NCBI GenBank assembly: GCA_019090225.1
Contig: JAHRWI010000181.1
Span: 1 to 33,275 of the forward strand
Direction: 5' to 3'
Origin: Porticoccaceae bacterium
GTDB lineage: Bacteria; Pseudomonadota; Gammaproteobacteria; Pseudomonadales; Porticoccaceae
DNA length: 33,275 nucleotides
Shown: in pieces, positions 9,311 through 19,529 of the stretch
Layout: each line of letters begins with the position of its first letter
Position numbering within the stretch: position 1 is the first letter of the stretch
Program-made: the position numbers and the translations under genes
Notes under the pieces: model-generated
Database searches by the model: none
Seen by the model: the letters and a program-made list of their open reading frames with translations, nothing else
Told to the model about the DNA's origin: nothing

Positions 9311-10503
9311 CTCAGCTTCGAGATTGGTCTGGCTGGTTCTGGCGACCCAGAATGCTTATGGAGCTTGATAAGCCTCTCCTGTTAAGCGTTTGCGCCTTGA
9401 TATCTATTGGCATCGTGATGGTTCTTTCGGCCTCGATTGCTTATTCGGCCTACAGTTATCAGGATGAATTTTTCTTCTTAAAACGGCATTTGGTTTATCT
9501 CGTTATCAGCGCCATCGGCGCTCTGATTGTTCTGCAAATTCCCATGCAGCTCTGGTATCGATATGCCGGATTGCTACTGATCGGCAGTGTGCTGTTGTTG
9601 GTTGCGGTGTTGATTCCCGGTGTCGGTCATGAAGTGAATGGCAGTTCTCGTTGGCTTCGTGCGGGGCCTTTAACCTTGCAGGTTTCAGAGTTAGCGAAAA
9701 TAGCGATGGTGGTTTTTATCGCCGCCTACTTACAACGTCATCACCTGAATTTGCACAAGGATTGGAAAAGTTTTGCCAGGCCTCTCGGTATTCTGGTTTT
9801 GCTCAGTGGGCTGTTGTTACTGGAGCCTGATTTTGGCTCGACGGTGGTTATCGGCGCGACGGTTCTGGCAATGCTGTTTTTAGCGGGTGTGCGTCTATGG
9901 CAATTTATGGCATTGATATCAGTGGCAATGCTAGGCGTGGCGGCTTTGGTGGTGGCATCGCCTTATCGATTCCGACGGCTGATTACTTTTTTAGATCCCT
10001 GGGCTGATCAATTCGACAGCGGTTATCAATTAACCCAATCCCTGATCGCCTTTGGTCGAGGTGAATGGTTTGGCGTCGGCCTGGGTAATAGTGTGCAGAA
10101 GTTGTTCTATTTACCAGAAGCCCACACCGATTTTGTATTTGCTATTTTTGCTGAAGAATTTGGTCTGGTTGGTGTTTTAGTGGTGCTGGCCTTATTGATT
10201 GTCCTGGTTATGAGGGTCTTCACTATTGGTGTTCAGGCGATACAGCGCCAGCACTGGTTTGTCGCTTATGCCGTGTTTGGTTTTGGCCTCATGCTGGCCG
10301 GGCAGGCTTTTATCAATTTGGGGGTGGCATCGGGACTATTGCCTACTAAAGGCCTGACCCTGCCCTTTGTCAGTTACGGGGGTAGTAGTTTATTGGTCTG
10401 TAGTTTGATTGTTGCGCTGGTACTTCGCGCCGGTCTGGAAATGAATTACACGACGCCCGCTGTGGCGAGTGCGAAAGTCGGGCGTAGTGACCATGGAGCG
10501 TAG
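9304..10503 (+). CDS. ftsW: Peptidoglycan glycosyltransferase FtsW (SEDS family)
   Basis: Polytopic; NGSSRWL, QVSELAKIAMV, EPDFGSTVVI, PEAHTDFVFAIFAEEFG, LPTKGLTLPFVSYGGSSL motifs; GTG start overlapping murD stop. Confidence 0.97.
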   Translation: MLTQLRDWSGWFWRPRMLMELDKPLLLSVCALISIGIVMVLSASIAYSAYSYQDEFFFLKRHLVYLVISAIGALIVLQIPMQLWYRYAGLLLIGSVLLLVAVLIPGVGHEVNGSSRWLRAGPLTLQVSELAKIAMVVFIAAYLQRHHLNLHKDWKSFARPLGILVLLSGLLLLEPDFGSTVVIGATVLAMLFLAGVRLWQFMALISVAMLGVAALVVASPYRFRRLITFLDPWADQFDSGYQLTQSLIAFGRGEWFGVGLGNSVQKLFYLPEAHTDFVFAIFAEEFGLVGVLVVLALLIVLVMRVFTIGVQAIQRQHWFVAYAVFGFGLMLAGQAFINLGVASGLLPTKGLTLPFVSYGGSSLLVCSLIVALVLRAGLEMNYTTPAVASAKVGRSDHGA

Positions 10504-11581
10504 CCGGGTGTTGATTATGGCGGGCGGTACCGGCGGGCATGTCTTCCCAGGCCTGGCGGTGGCAGAAGAGCTGCGCGAGCGAGGACTCGATGTCACCTGG
10601 TTGGGCACCCGTCGGGGCGTTGAAGCACAGCTGGTGCCGGCCCGTGATTTCCCCATCCGTTTTATAGAGGTCAGCGGTCTACGCGGTAAAAAAGGTGTGC
10701 TTGGTAAAGTCAAAGCCCCCTGGCAATTACTAAAAGCGCTCTGGCAGGCTTTAGCTGTAGTGAGGAGTGTCAAGCCCGACGTGGTTCTCGGTCTGGGTGG
10801 CTTTGCCTCCGGCCCCGGTGGTCTTGCAGCTCGCTTATTGGGCAAACCTCTGGTGATTCATGAGCAAAACGCAGTGGCCGGTACGACTAATCGTCTGTTG
10901 GCGAAAGTTGCCAACCGTGTGCTCGAAGCGTTTCCGGGTAGCTTGCCCCGTGGGCAGCACTGTGGCAATCCGGTTCGGCAAGATATCAGCAGTTTGCCGG
11001 CCCCTGAGCAGCGTCTTGGCGATAGCCTCAATGCCAGCAGTGAGCAAGTGCCGGCTTTACTGGTGCTCGGCGGCAGTCTCGGTGCGCTGGCGATTAATAA
11101 TATGATTCCGGCCTGTGTGGCGCGGATGCCCGCCAGTCTGCGACCAGAAATACGCCACCAGACCGGTCGTGATCATCTTGAGGCGACTCGCCAGGCTTAT
11201 GCAGACGCCGGTGTATGTGCCGATACCTCGGCATTTATTGACGATATGGCCGAGGCCTACGGCTGGGCAGATCTGGTGCTGTGTCGGGCGGGAGCCTTAA
11301 CCGTGTCCGAGCTGACGGCGGCTGGTCTGGCTTCGATCTTGATTCCATTCCCCTTTGCCATTGACGATCACCAAACAGTCAATGGTGCCTGGTTGGTTGA
11401 TCATGAGGCGGCTTTACTGATCCAGCAAGATGATCTCAACGAAGCAGATTTGGCTGCTTTATTGAGTGAATTATTTAGTGATCGACCCAGGCTATTGAGC
11501 ATGGCCAAGGCAGCGCGGGCCTTAAGTCGCCCGCAAGCGACTGCGGTGGTGGCTGATGTTTGTCAGGAGTTGATCAAGTGA
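10493..11581 (+). CDS. murG: Undecaprenyldiphospho-muramoylpentapeptide beta-N-acetylglucosaminyltransferase MurG
   Basis: [62 protein letters not shown] motifs; ATG at 10493 preferred over upstream GTG 10469. Confidence 0.97.
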   Translation: MERSRVLIMAGGTGGHVFPGLAVAEELRERGLDVTWLGTRRGVEAQLVPARDFPIRFIEVSGLRGKKGVLGKVKAPWQLLKALWQALAVVRSVKPDVVLGLGGFASGPGGLAARLLGKPLVIHEQNAVAGTTNRLLAKVANRVLEAFPGSLPRGQHCGNPVRQDISSLPAPEQRLGDSLNASSEQVPALLVLGGSLGALAINNMIPACVARMPASLRPEIRHQTGRDHLEATRQAYADAGVCADTSAFIDDMAEAYGWADLVLCRAGALTVSELTAAGLASILIPFPFAIDDHQTVNGAWLVDHEAALLIQQDDLNEADLAALLSELFSDRPRLLSMAKAARALSRPQATAVVADVCQELIK

Positions 11582-13038
11582 GCGGGGTTTATGAAGTTCC
11601 AGAAATGCGTCGTATACGTCGTATTCATTTTATTGGCATCGGTGGTAGCGGTATGTGTGGCATCGCCGAGGTGCTGAATAATCAGGGCTACGAGATTTCT
11701 GGTTCGGACCTCGCGGTCAACAACAATATCGGTCGTTTACGCGCCCTGGGTGTTGAGGTGTTTATCGGCCATAGCGCCGAGCACCTGACCGGTGCGGATG
11801 TAGCCGTGGTGTCCTCGGCAATCCGGGATGATAATCCAGAACTGGTCGCAGCACGGGAGTCACGTATTCCCGCTGTACCTCGGGCTGAAATGCTCGCTGA
11901 GTTAATGCGCTATCGCCACGGTATTGCTGTGGCAGGCACGCACGGAAAGACCACCACGACCAGCTTGCTGGCCGGTATTCTGGCCGAGGGCGGTAAGGCT
12001 CCGACCTTTGTTATCGGTGGTCGGGTCAATAGTGCGGGCACTAATGCCCAGCTCGGTGAAAGTCGCTATCTGGTGGCAGAGGCCGACGAGAGTGATGCCT
12101 CCTTCCTGCATCTGCAGCCCATGATTGCCGTGGTGACCAATATCGATGCGGATCATATGGAAACCTATGATTTTGATTTTGAGCGCCTGAAAACCACCTT
12201 CGTGGAATTCCTTCATAACCTGCCTTTTTACGGCCTCGCAGTGCTCTGCATCGACGACGACACAGTCAAGGAGATCGTGCCTCGCATTGCCCGACCCATA
12301 CTGACCTATGGTTTTTCTGAAGACGCTGACTTTTCTATTAGTGATGTCCAGGCCCATGAGCGCAGCACTGAATTTACGGTAAGTCGTCCCGATGGCTTAG
12401 CACCCCTGAATGTGAAACTGAACATTCCCGGTGAGCACAATATTCTCAACGCCACAGCGGCCATTGCGGTGGCGGTTGATGAAGGCATTGCTGAACATCT
12501 AATTCTGGCCGGTCTCGCAGGGTTTGAGGGCGTTGGTCGGCGCTTTGAGGTCTACGGTGACTACCCCGTGGGTGAGGGCACGGCCATGCTGGTAGATGAC
12601 TACGGGCACCATCCCCGAGAAATCGAGGCAACGATTAAAGCGGTGCGCAAGGGCTGGCCCGAGCGGCGCCTGGTGCTGGTGTTTCAGCCTCATCGCTACA
12701 CCCGCACCCGGGATTTATTCGATGATTTTGTCGAAGTGTTATCGGCATGTGATGCCCTGTTGCTGGTGCCAGTGTACTCCGCTGGGGAGGCGCTTATTGA
12801 CGGTGCAGATAGTGATCATCTCTGTGCGGCGATCAATGATCAGAGTTGCCAAGCTTACGCTGGCCTGAGTGCTGGCAAGCGTAAGTGCTCAGGTGAGAGT
12901 GCTGTCCTGGCTGAATCTATAGAGGCAGTGCCGAGCATGATTGCCGGTCTGGTTCGCGCCGGAGATATTGTTATTACCCAGGGTGCAGGTAGCGTTAGCA
13001 CGCTGGTTAAATTATTAGCAGAGAGCCGTCTTCAATAA
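11578..13038 (+). CDS. murC: UDP-N-acetylmuramate--L-alanine ligase MurC
   Basis: [59 protein letters not shown] motifs; GTG 11578 overlaps murG stop (GTGA). Confidence 0.96.
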   Translation: MSGVYEVPEMRRIRRIHFIGIGGSGMCGIAEVLNNQGYEISGSDLAVNNNIGRLRALGVEVFIGHSAEHLTGADVAVVSSAIRDDNPELVAARESRIPAVPRAEMLAELMRYRHGIAVAGTHGKTTTTSLLAGILAEGGKAPTFVIGGRVNSAGTNAQLGESRYLVAEADESDASFLHLQPMIAVVTNIDADHMETYDFDFERLKTTFVEFLHNLPFYGLAVLCIDDDTVKEIVPRIARPILTYGFSEDADFSISDVQAHERSTEFTVSRPDGLAPLNVKLNIPGEHNILNATAAIAVAVDEGIAEHLILAGLAGFEGVGRRFEVYGDYPVGEGTAMLVDDYGHHPREIEATIKAVRKGWPERRLVLVFQPHRYTRTRDLFDDFVEVLSACDALLLVPVYSAGEALIDGADSDHLCAAINDQSCQAYAGLSAGKRKCSGESAVLAESIEAVPSMIAGLVRAGDIVITQGAGSVSTLVKLLAESRLQ

Positions 13039-14030
13039 TGGCCAGTGATATGAACCGGAGCGCTCTCGATGCCGACCAGGTGGGTCGCGTGGTGGTGCTT
13101 TACGGTGGCTGGTCCGGGGAGCGAGAAGTCTCCCTTGCGGGCGGCGTTGCAGTGTTGAAAGGCCTTCAGAAAGCTGGGGTCGATGCCCTCGGCCTCGATG
13201 CGGGTCAGGACTGGATGGAGCAGTTGCGGGCCTTAGCGCCAGCGCGGGTCTTCATTATGCTCCATGGCAGTGGTGGCGAAGATGGTGTCGTACAGGGTGC
13301 TTTAGAAAGTATGGGCCTGCCTTACACCGGCAGTAGTGTGCTGGCCTCGGCATTGGCTATGGATAAAATGCGCTGTAAACAGTTTTGGTCGGGCATTGGT
13401 TTACCGACAGCACCTTTTATATTGCTTAACAAGCACAGTGATTGGCCCCAGGTGCTCAAATCTCTGGGCGGTAGCGCCATGGTCAAACCGGCAAGCGAAG
13501 GTTCGAGTCTCGGAATGACTAAGGTTGATTCGGCTTCTGAATTGAAAGCGGCATGGCAAATAGCCAGTCAGTACGACAGCTGTGTGCTTGCTGAGCAGTG
13601 GTTGAGCGGTGCCGAATACACGGTAGCTATTGTCAATGGCAAAGCGCTGCGCACCATCAAGTTAGAGACCGAACGGACTTTTTACGACTACCAGGCTAAA
13701 TACATTGCCGACGATACCCGCTATTTGTGTCCCTGTGGTTTATCGGCAGAACGCGAAGCGGCTATTCAGGCGCTTGCCTTAGAGGCCTACCAGAGTCTTG
13801 GTTGTCGTGGCTGGGGTCGGGTGGATCTGATGGAGGGGGCCGACGGTGAATTTTATGTTCTGGAGGTCAATACCGTTCCAGGCATGACTGATCACAGTTT
13901 GGTGCCTATGGCCGCTGCCGCTGAGGGCCTATCTTTCAGTCAGTTAGCTGTGGAGATTCTGTCTGCTTGCAATTCGAGTAGCGACTTAACACAGCAACCT
14001 GAAACAGCAGCTGTGGAGCAAAAGTCATGA
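13038..14030 (+). CDS. ddlB: D-alanine--D-alanine ligase
   Basis: GGWSGEREVSLAGG, LHGSGGEDGVVQGALE, MDKMRCK, VKPASEGSSLGM, EVNTVPGMTDHSL motifs; position murC-ddl-ftsQ. Confidence 0.96.
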   Translation: MASDMNRSALDADQVGRVVVLYGGWSGEREVSLAGGVAVLKGLQKAGVDALGLDAGQDWMEQLRALAPARVFIMLHGSGGEDGVVQGALESMGLPYTGSSVLASALAMDKMRCKQFWSGIGLPTAPFILLNKHSDWPQVLKSLGGSAMVKPASEGSSLGMTKVDSASELKAAWQIASQYDSCVLAEQWLSGAEYTVAIVNGKALRTIKLETERTFYDYQAKYIADDTRYLCPCGLSAEREAAIQALALEAYQSLGCRGWGRVDLMEGADGEFYVLEVNTVPGMTDHSLVPMAAAAEGLSFSQLAVEILSACNSSSDLTQQPETAAVEQKS

Positions 14031-14779
14031 GGCGGCATCAGCAAGCTGCACCAAAGAATATTCCGGACGAGGCGCGATGGCGACCATGGCTGGCGGCCAT
14101 AACTCGGATCTTGACCGGTGTTGGCGTGATCATTGTGGCGGGGGTAATAGTCGGGCTGAGTGTGTTGTTTTATCGCTGGCTTGATGCGCCGGTACTGGCT
14201 GTCGCCATCGCTAATCCCTTGCGCAAGGTCAGTCAGATTGAACTGGAGTCCATTGTTAATTCGACGATGGACGGTGGCTTTTTGAGCCTCGATATTGACG
14301 CTTTGTGCCTTGTCCTGGAGGCCCACCCCTGGGTGACTCACGCCACTGTGCGTCGTTACTGGCCAGACCGAATTGAGATCACGGTTGTTGAGGAAGTGGC
14401 TATTGCCCGCTGGGGGCAACATGGTTTTGTTAATCAACGGGGGCAGATATCTGAGCTGGGTGATGCCGACGAGCTGGCGTCATTGCCGCAATTGTCGGGC
14501 CCTGAGGGCAGTGTTGAAGATGTCATGCGGGAGTATCGAGATATTAGCGAATTACTCCTGGCTGAAGGCCTTAAGGTCAGCGAGTTTGGTATGGACAAGC
14601 ATCGACGTTGGCGTATGCGGCTCGATACCGGATTTTCTGTCTGGCTGGGCCGGCAGCAAGTGCTGGCCAAAGTACGCCGCTTTTTGCAGGCCTGGAGTCA
14701 TGAATTAAAAATGCGTAAAGATGAGATATCGGTGGTTGATGCCCGCTACGAAAATGGAGTGGCTGTGACATGGCGCTAA
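14027..14779 (+). CDS. ftsQ: Cell division protein FtsQ
   Basis: N-terminal TM, POTRA-like region (FLSLDIDALCLVLEAHPWVTHATVRRYWPDRIEITVVEEVAIARW); position ddl-ftsQ-ftsA. Confidence 0.93.
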   Translation: MRRHQQAAPKNIPDEARWRPWLAAITRILTGVGVIIVAGVIVGLSVLFYRWLDAPVLAVAIANPLRKVSQIELESIVNSTMDGGFLSLDIDALCLVLEAHPWVTHATVRRYWPDRIEITVVEEVAIARWGQHGFVNQRGQISELGDADELASLPQLSGPEGSVEDVMREYRDISELLLAEGLKVSEFGMDKHRRWRMRLDTGFSVWLGRQQVLAKVRRFLQAWSHELKMRKDEISVVDARYENGVAVTWR

Positions 14780-14900
14780 GGACGTATAGGGAGCAAGGCG
14801 GTTTTAAACGACTCGCTGTTTGTCAAAGGTCGCGTGGCGACCGCTGGTTAGCAGACTGTTTGGTAATGAGCTATCGAGTGCCGAAGGTGGGGTTCTAAAT

Positions 14901-16133
14901 ATGGTGAACGGAAATAGCGAAGAGATGATTGTCGGTCTTGATATCGGCACATCAAAAGTCGTGGCGATAGTGGGGGTGATGGGTGCCGACGGTCAGATGG
15001 AAATTGTCGGTACCGGTATGCATCGCTCTTCAGGCATGAAAAAAGGCGTGGTGGTCAATATCGAATCGACGGTGTCGGCAATTCAGCGCGCGATTGAAGA
15101 GGCTGAGTTAATGGCCGGGTGCCACATTCATTCGGTCTATGCGGGCATAGCGGGGAGTCATATTCGCAGTATGAATTCCCATGGCATTGTCGCCATTCGA
15201 GACCGTGAAGTGTTGCCCATGGATGTTGAGAGAGTCATCGATGCGGCGCGGGCGGTGGCCATTCCTGCCGACCAGGAAATACTCCACGTCTTACCCCAGG
15301 AATTTATCATTGATAGCCAGGAGGGGGTTCGCGAACCTTTGGGTATGTCGGGGGTCAGGCTCGAAGCCAAAGTACACCTTGTCACCTGTGCGGCCAATGC
15401 GGCACAAAACATCAAAAAATGTATTCGCCGCTGCGGGCTAGAAGTGGACGACATCATTCTGGAACAGTTGGCTTCAAGCTATGCGGTGCTCACCGAAGAT
15501 GAGAAGCAACTCGGGGTATGCATGATTGATCTCGGCGGTGGTACCACCGATATCGCCATTTTTACTGACGGGGCAATCCGCCACACCGGGGTGATTCCTA
15601 TCGCCGGGGATCAGGTTACCAACGATATTGCCATGGCTCTGCGCACACCTACAGCTCACGCTGAGGAACTGAAGATTAAATACGCCTGCGCTCTGGCGAA
15701 GCTAGCAGGGCCAGAAGAAACCATCAAAGTACCGAGCGTCGGCGATCGACCGCCTCGGGATTTATCCAGACAGGCTCTGGCTGAGGTGGTGGAGCCGCGT
15801 TATGACGAACTGCTGACCTTAGTGCAGGCCGAACTGCGCCGCAGCGGCTTTGAAGATTTAGTGGCAGCTGGTGTGGTGCTGACCGGCGGCACGGGAAAAA
15901 TGGAAGGCGTGGTAGAGCTAGCGGAAGAGATTTTTCATATGCCAGTGCGGCTGGGTTGTCCGCAAAATATCCGGGGTCTGACGGATATTGTAAACAATCC
16001 GATTTACTCAACAGGTGTGGGTTTGTTGTTGTATGGCATGCAGCAACATCGTGATGGTGGTAGATCAGGAAAGGGTAAACCTGGCGAGAGTTTGATTGAA
16101 AGGATCAAACGCTGGTTTCAGGATCATTTGTAG
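14901..16133 (+). CDS. ftsA: Cell division protein FtsA
   Basis: VGLDIGTSKVVAIVG, AGIAGSHI, IDLGGGTTDIAIF, VLTGGTGKMEG, C-terminal amphipathic helix SLIERIKRWFQDHL; ORF open from 14820 but ATG 14901 fits FtsA length. Confidence 0.96.
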   Translation: MVNGNSEEMIVGLDIGTSKVVAIVGVMGADGQMEIVGTGMHRSSGMKKGVVVNIESTVSAIQRAIEEAELMAGCHIHSVYAGIAGSHIRSMNSHGIVAIRDREVLPMDVERVIDAARAVAIPADQEILHVLPQEFIIDSQEGVREPLGMSGVRLEAKVHLVTCAANAAQNIKKCIRRCGLEVDDIILEQLASSYAVLTEDEKQLGVCMIDLGGGTTDIAIFTDGAIRHTGVIPIAGDQVTNDIAMALRTPTAHAEELKIKYACALAKLAGPEETIKVPSVGDRPPRDLSRQALAEVVEPRYDELLTLVQAELRRSGFEDLVAAGVVLTGGTGKMEGVVELAEEIFHMPVRLGCPQNIRGLTDIVNNPIYSTGVGLLLYGMQQHRDGGRSGKGKPGESLIERIKRWFQDHL

Positions 16134-16190
16134 TATTGATGCAGTACTTAAATTTATGGACAAAACGGTGCGAGCCGAGGGGTAATTGAT

Positions 16191-17420
16191 ATGTTTGAAA
16201 TTGTTGACAGTATTCCAGAAGGTGCGGAAATAAAAGTAATAGGTGTCGGTGGCGGTGGCGGTAACGCCGTTAAAAATATGATCGAAAGTCAGGTCCAAGG
16301 GGTCGATTTTATCTGTGCCAATACCGATTCTCAGGCGCTGAAAGACATTACCGGCGCGACGCTGCTACAGCTTGGCAATGGGATGACCAAAGGCCTGGGT
16401 GCAGGGGCTAATCCTGAGATAGGTCGTCAGGCTGCGATGGATGATCGAGACAGAATTGCCGATGTGCTTGATGGTGCAGATATGATCTTTATCACTGCGG
16501 GTATGGGCGGCGGCACTGGTACGGGCGCTACGCCAGTGGTGGCTGATGTGGCTCGGGAGATGGGCATACTCACCGTCGCTGTGGTGACTCGACCGTTTCT
16601 ATTTGAAGGTCGTAAGCGTATGGCCATTGCGGCAGAAGGTATTAATGAGTTGAAAGACAAAGTTGACTCATTAATTACTGTACCCAATGAGAGACTATTG
16701 GCGGTGCTTGGTAAATCCACTTCTTTGCTGGATGCTTTCAAAGCAGCCAACGACGTCTTGTTGGGCGCAGTTCAGGGCATTGCTGATCTTATTATTCGAC
16801 CGGGTATGATCAATGTCGATTTCGCCGATGTGCGCACGGTGATGTCCGAAATGGGTATGGCCATGATGGGCAGCAGCCAGGCGAGTGGAGAACATCGGGC
16901 TCGGGAAGCGGCTGAAGCAGCGGTCCACAGTCCCCTCCTTGAGGATATCGATTTGCTTGGTGCAAAAGGTATTCTGGTGAATATTACCGCCGGACCAGAT
17001 CTCTCCCTGGGAGAGTTCGCCGACGTTGGTGATACCGTGGAAGCCTTCGCTTCGGAAAATGCGACGGTGGTGGTTGGTACGGTTATTGATCCCGATCTCG
17101 AAGATCAATTGCGAGTCACCGTGGTCGCGACAGGCCTCGGTCATCAGGAGGAGGCGAGGCGCCCAGTGGCACCGACTAAAGTGGTTGATAACACCATTAA
17201 GCCCGGTGGCGAGATTGATTTCGTTGCGCTAGATCGTCCCACCGTGACCCGTCGACCTCGCGGTAGGGCGGGTGCAGTGGCTACTGCTCTCGACGCTTCA
17301 GCGCAGCAGACCGAAATCGCCATTGAGCAGGTCAGGGAGGCGCCGCGGGCGCAACTGAAGCAGGAAGTGGATATGGATTATTTAGATATTCCTGCATTTT
17401 TGCGCCGTCAGGCTGATTAA
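16191..17420 (+). CDS. ftsZ: Cell division GTPase FtsZ
   Basis: [38 protein letters not shown] tubulin signature, C-terminal [14 protein letters not shown] tail. Confidence 0.98.
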   Translation: MFEIVDSIPEGAEIKVIGVGGGGGNAVKNMIESQVQGVDFICANTDSQALKDITGATLLQLGNGMTKGLGAGANPEIGRQAAMDDRDRIADVLDGADMIFITAGMGGGTGTGATPVVADVAREMGILTVAVVTRPFLFEGRKRMAIAAEGINELKDKVDSLITVPNERLLAVLGKSTSLLDAFKAANDVLLGAVQGIADLIIRPGMINVDFADVRTVMSEMGMAMMGSSQASGEHRAREAAEAAVHSPLLEDIDLLGAKGILVNITAGPDLSLGEFADVGDTVEAFASENATVVVGTVIDPDLEDQLRVTVVATGLGHQEEARRPVAPTKVVDNTIKPGGEIDFVALDRPTVTRRPRGRAGAVATALDASAQQTEIAIEQVREAPRAQLKQEVDMDYLDIPAFLRRQAD

Positions 17421-17433
17421 TTCGCCCGTCCAT

Positions 17434-17472
17434 CGCGTCCTGTGTGATCCCCTCCACAGGACGCGCCTTTTT
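17434..17472 (+). terminator. Rho-independent terminator after ftsZ
   Basis: Perfect 11-bp stem CGCGTCCTGTG / CACAGGACGCG, 10-nt loop, followed by CCTTTTTG. Confidence 0.88.
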
Positions 17473-17546
17473 GTGCTCGCTAGTGGGTAGAGGGTGGCGA
17501 AGGGTTTTGCTACTATGCGCGCCTGATTGCCTAGAATTCGTTACGA

Positions 17547-18461
17547 GTGATAAAACAGCGCACATTAAATAACACTATTCGTGCTACCGGTGTCGGTTTA
17601 CATACCGGTGAGAAGGTGTACCTGACCTTAAAGCCGGGGCCGGTAAACTCTGGAATTTTGTTCCGGCGCATCGATCTCGACCCCATTGTTGAAATAGAAG
17701 CTAAAGCGGTGAACGTCGGAGATACCACTCTGTCAACATCGCTGGTCAATGGCGATGTACGTGTTTCCACAGTAGAGCACCTGTTGTCGGCCATGGCTGG
17801 CCTGGGTATAGACAACGCAATTATTGATGTTACCTCCGCAGAATTGCCGATTATGGATGGCAGTGCGGGGCCTTTTGTATTTCTTATCCAGTCGGCAGGC
17901 ATTGTCGAGCAGGCTGCGCCGAAGAAATTTATCCGTATCAAGTGTCCGGTCAAGGTCCAGGAAGACGATAAAACAGCTATGTTTGAACCCTACGATGGCT
18001 TCAAAGTTAGCTTTGCCATCGATTTTGATTACCCGGTATTTCGTGATCGTAGCTTGAAAGCCTCAGTGGATTTCTCCAGCACCTCTTTTGTCAAAGAAGT
18101 CAGCCGCGCGCGTACCTTCGGATTTATGCACGAAATAGAGTATTTGCGTTCCAAGGGTCTGGCCCGTGGCGGCAGTATGGACAATGCGATAGTCGTCGAC
18201 GAAAACTGTATTTTGAATGAAGACGGCTTGCGCTACGAAGATGAATTTGTCAAACACAAAGTGCTTGACGCCATTGGAGATCTCTATTTGCTGGGCTATA
18301 GCCTGATTGGTGCCTTTGAAGCCTACAAGTCCGGGCACGCACTCAATAATGCCTTGTTGCGAGAGTTGTTATCTCAGGAAGATGCCTGGGAAATAGTGAC
18401 CTTTGAAGAAGATGACCTGAATGCACCGATATCCTACGTAAAGCCCTTGCTCGCCAGTTAG
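17547..18461 (+). CDS. lpxC: UDP-3-O-acyl-N-acetylglucosamine deacetylase LpxC
   Basis: [61 protein letters not shown] motifs; GTG start. Confidence 0.97.
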   Translation: MIKQRTLNNTIRATGVGLHTGEKVYLTLKPGPVNSGILFRRIDLDPIVEIEAKAVNVGDTTLSTSLVNGDVRVSTVEHLLSAMAGLGIDNAIIDVTSAELPIMDGSAGPFVFLIQSAGIVEQAAPKKFIRIKCPVKVQEDDKTAMFEPYDGFKVSFAIDFDYPVFRDRSLKASVDFSSTSFVKEVSRARTFGFMHEIEYLRSKGLARGGSMDNAIVVDENCILNEDGLRYEDEFVKHKVLDAIGDLYLLGYSLIGAFEAYKSGHALNNALLRELLSQEDAWEIVTFEEDDLNAPISYVKPLLAS

Positions 18462-18530
18462 ACCTGGGTAACTAGTAGGTGTGGATATTAATGATATGAG
18501 CCTGAGAATAAGAGAAACGCAAGTCTAACC

Positions 18531-19451
18531 ATGAAAATCATACTCCTTGATGCCTGGCAGGGCAGAACCGTCGCGCTGAGCGTGAACAGCTGGGCCAAAG
18601 CCTTGTTGTCTCTATGTGTCCTGGGTCTTCCTCTAGGTCTGGGTGCTGCTATAGGTTTAAGTAGTGGGGATGAGAGTGATGGGCTGGTCGCTGAACTTGA
18701 GGTACTTGAAGCTCAATTGAACTCACAAAAAGATTTGCTTGCCGAAGGTCGTACACAGGCGGTACATCAGCTTGCAGCGTATTCCTCCCGCCTGGCGGAA
18801 ATGCAGGCGCGGGTGGTTCGGCTTGATGCCCTGGGTGAACGTATTACCGATATCGCAGGGCTGGATAGTGGTGAGTTTGATTTTGCTAAACCTCCGGCAG
18901 TCGGCGGGCCGAGCGAAAATGAGTCTGATTCCGCAGGCCCGCAGGACATCGAATCATTTTACGCGGAACTGGATGCTCAGTTGGAAGACCGTGAGCGTCA
19001 GTTAGGTTTGCTCAAAATCATGATGGTTGATCGCGAGTTTAAGCGTGAAAGCACTGTCGCCGGTTTGCCGGTCAAAAAAGGCTGGATGTCCTCGGCTTAT
19101 GGTATGCGGCGCGATCCTTTCCACGGCAAAAAAACCTGGCACAAAGGTATCGATATTGCGGGTAAGGATGGCACTTCGGTCATTGCAGTTGCGGGTGGAA
19201 TTGTTACTCGCTCCGAAACTAAATCAGGCTATGGTGAGCTGGTTGAAATCGATCACGGCAATACTCTGGTCGCTCGTTACGCGCATAATAAACAAAACCT
19301 GGTCAAAGTTGGCGACCTTGTAAAGAAAGGTCAGGTGATTGCGCTTATGGGCAGTACCGGGCGTTCCACCGGCCCTCACGTGCATTTCGAAGTCTATAAA
19401 AATGGCCGTCATGTCGACCCCGCTAGCTATATTCGGCGTACTATTCGTTGA
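18531..19451 (+). CDS. M23 family metallopeptidase (membrane anchored, coiled coil)
   Basis: TM then heptad-rich coiled coil; GMRRDPFHGKKTWHKGIDIAGKDGTSVIAVAGGIV...GSTGRSTGPHVHFEVYKNGRHVDP = LytM/M23 signature. Confidence 0.92.
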   Translation: MKIILLDAWQGRTVALSVNSWAKALLSLCVLGLPLGLGAAIGLSSGDESDGLVAELEVLEAQLNSQKDLLAEGRTQAVHQLAAYSSRLAEMQARVVRLDALGERITDIAGLDSGEFDFAKPPAVGGPSENESDSAGPQDIESFYAELDAQLEDRERQLGLLKIMMVDREFKRESTVAGLPVKKGWMSSAYGMRRDPFHGKKTWHKGIDIAGKDGTSVIAVAGGIVTRSETKSGYGELVEIDHGNTLVARYAHNKQNLVKVGDLVKKGQVIALMGSTGRSTGPHVHFEVYKNGRHVDPASYIRRTIR

Positions 19452-19454
19452 TAA

Positions 19455-19498
19455 ACTCGTATCGTCGTTGTTGGTATAACGAATCGAGTAGTTTTTTT
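19455..19498 (+). terminator. Possible imperfect hairpin plus T7 tract upstream of secA
   Basis: ACTCG-tatcg-TCGTT-gttggtat-AACGA-at-CGAGT followed by agTTTTTTT; imperfect stem with bulges. Confidence 0.4.
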
Positions 19499-19529
19499 CA
19501 CAACGGGTAAATCAGGGTCGAGGACCATC

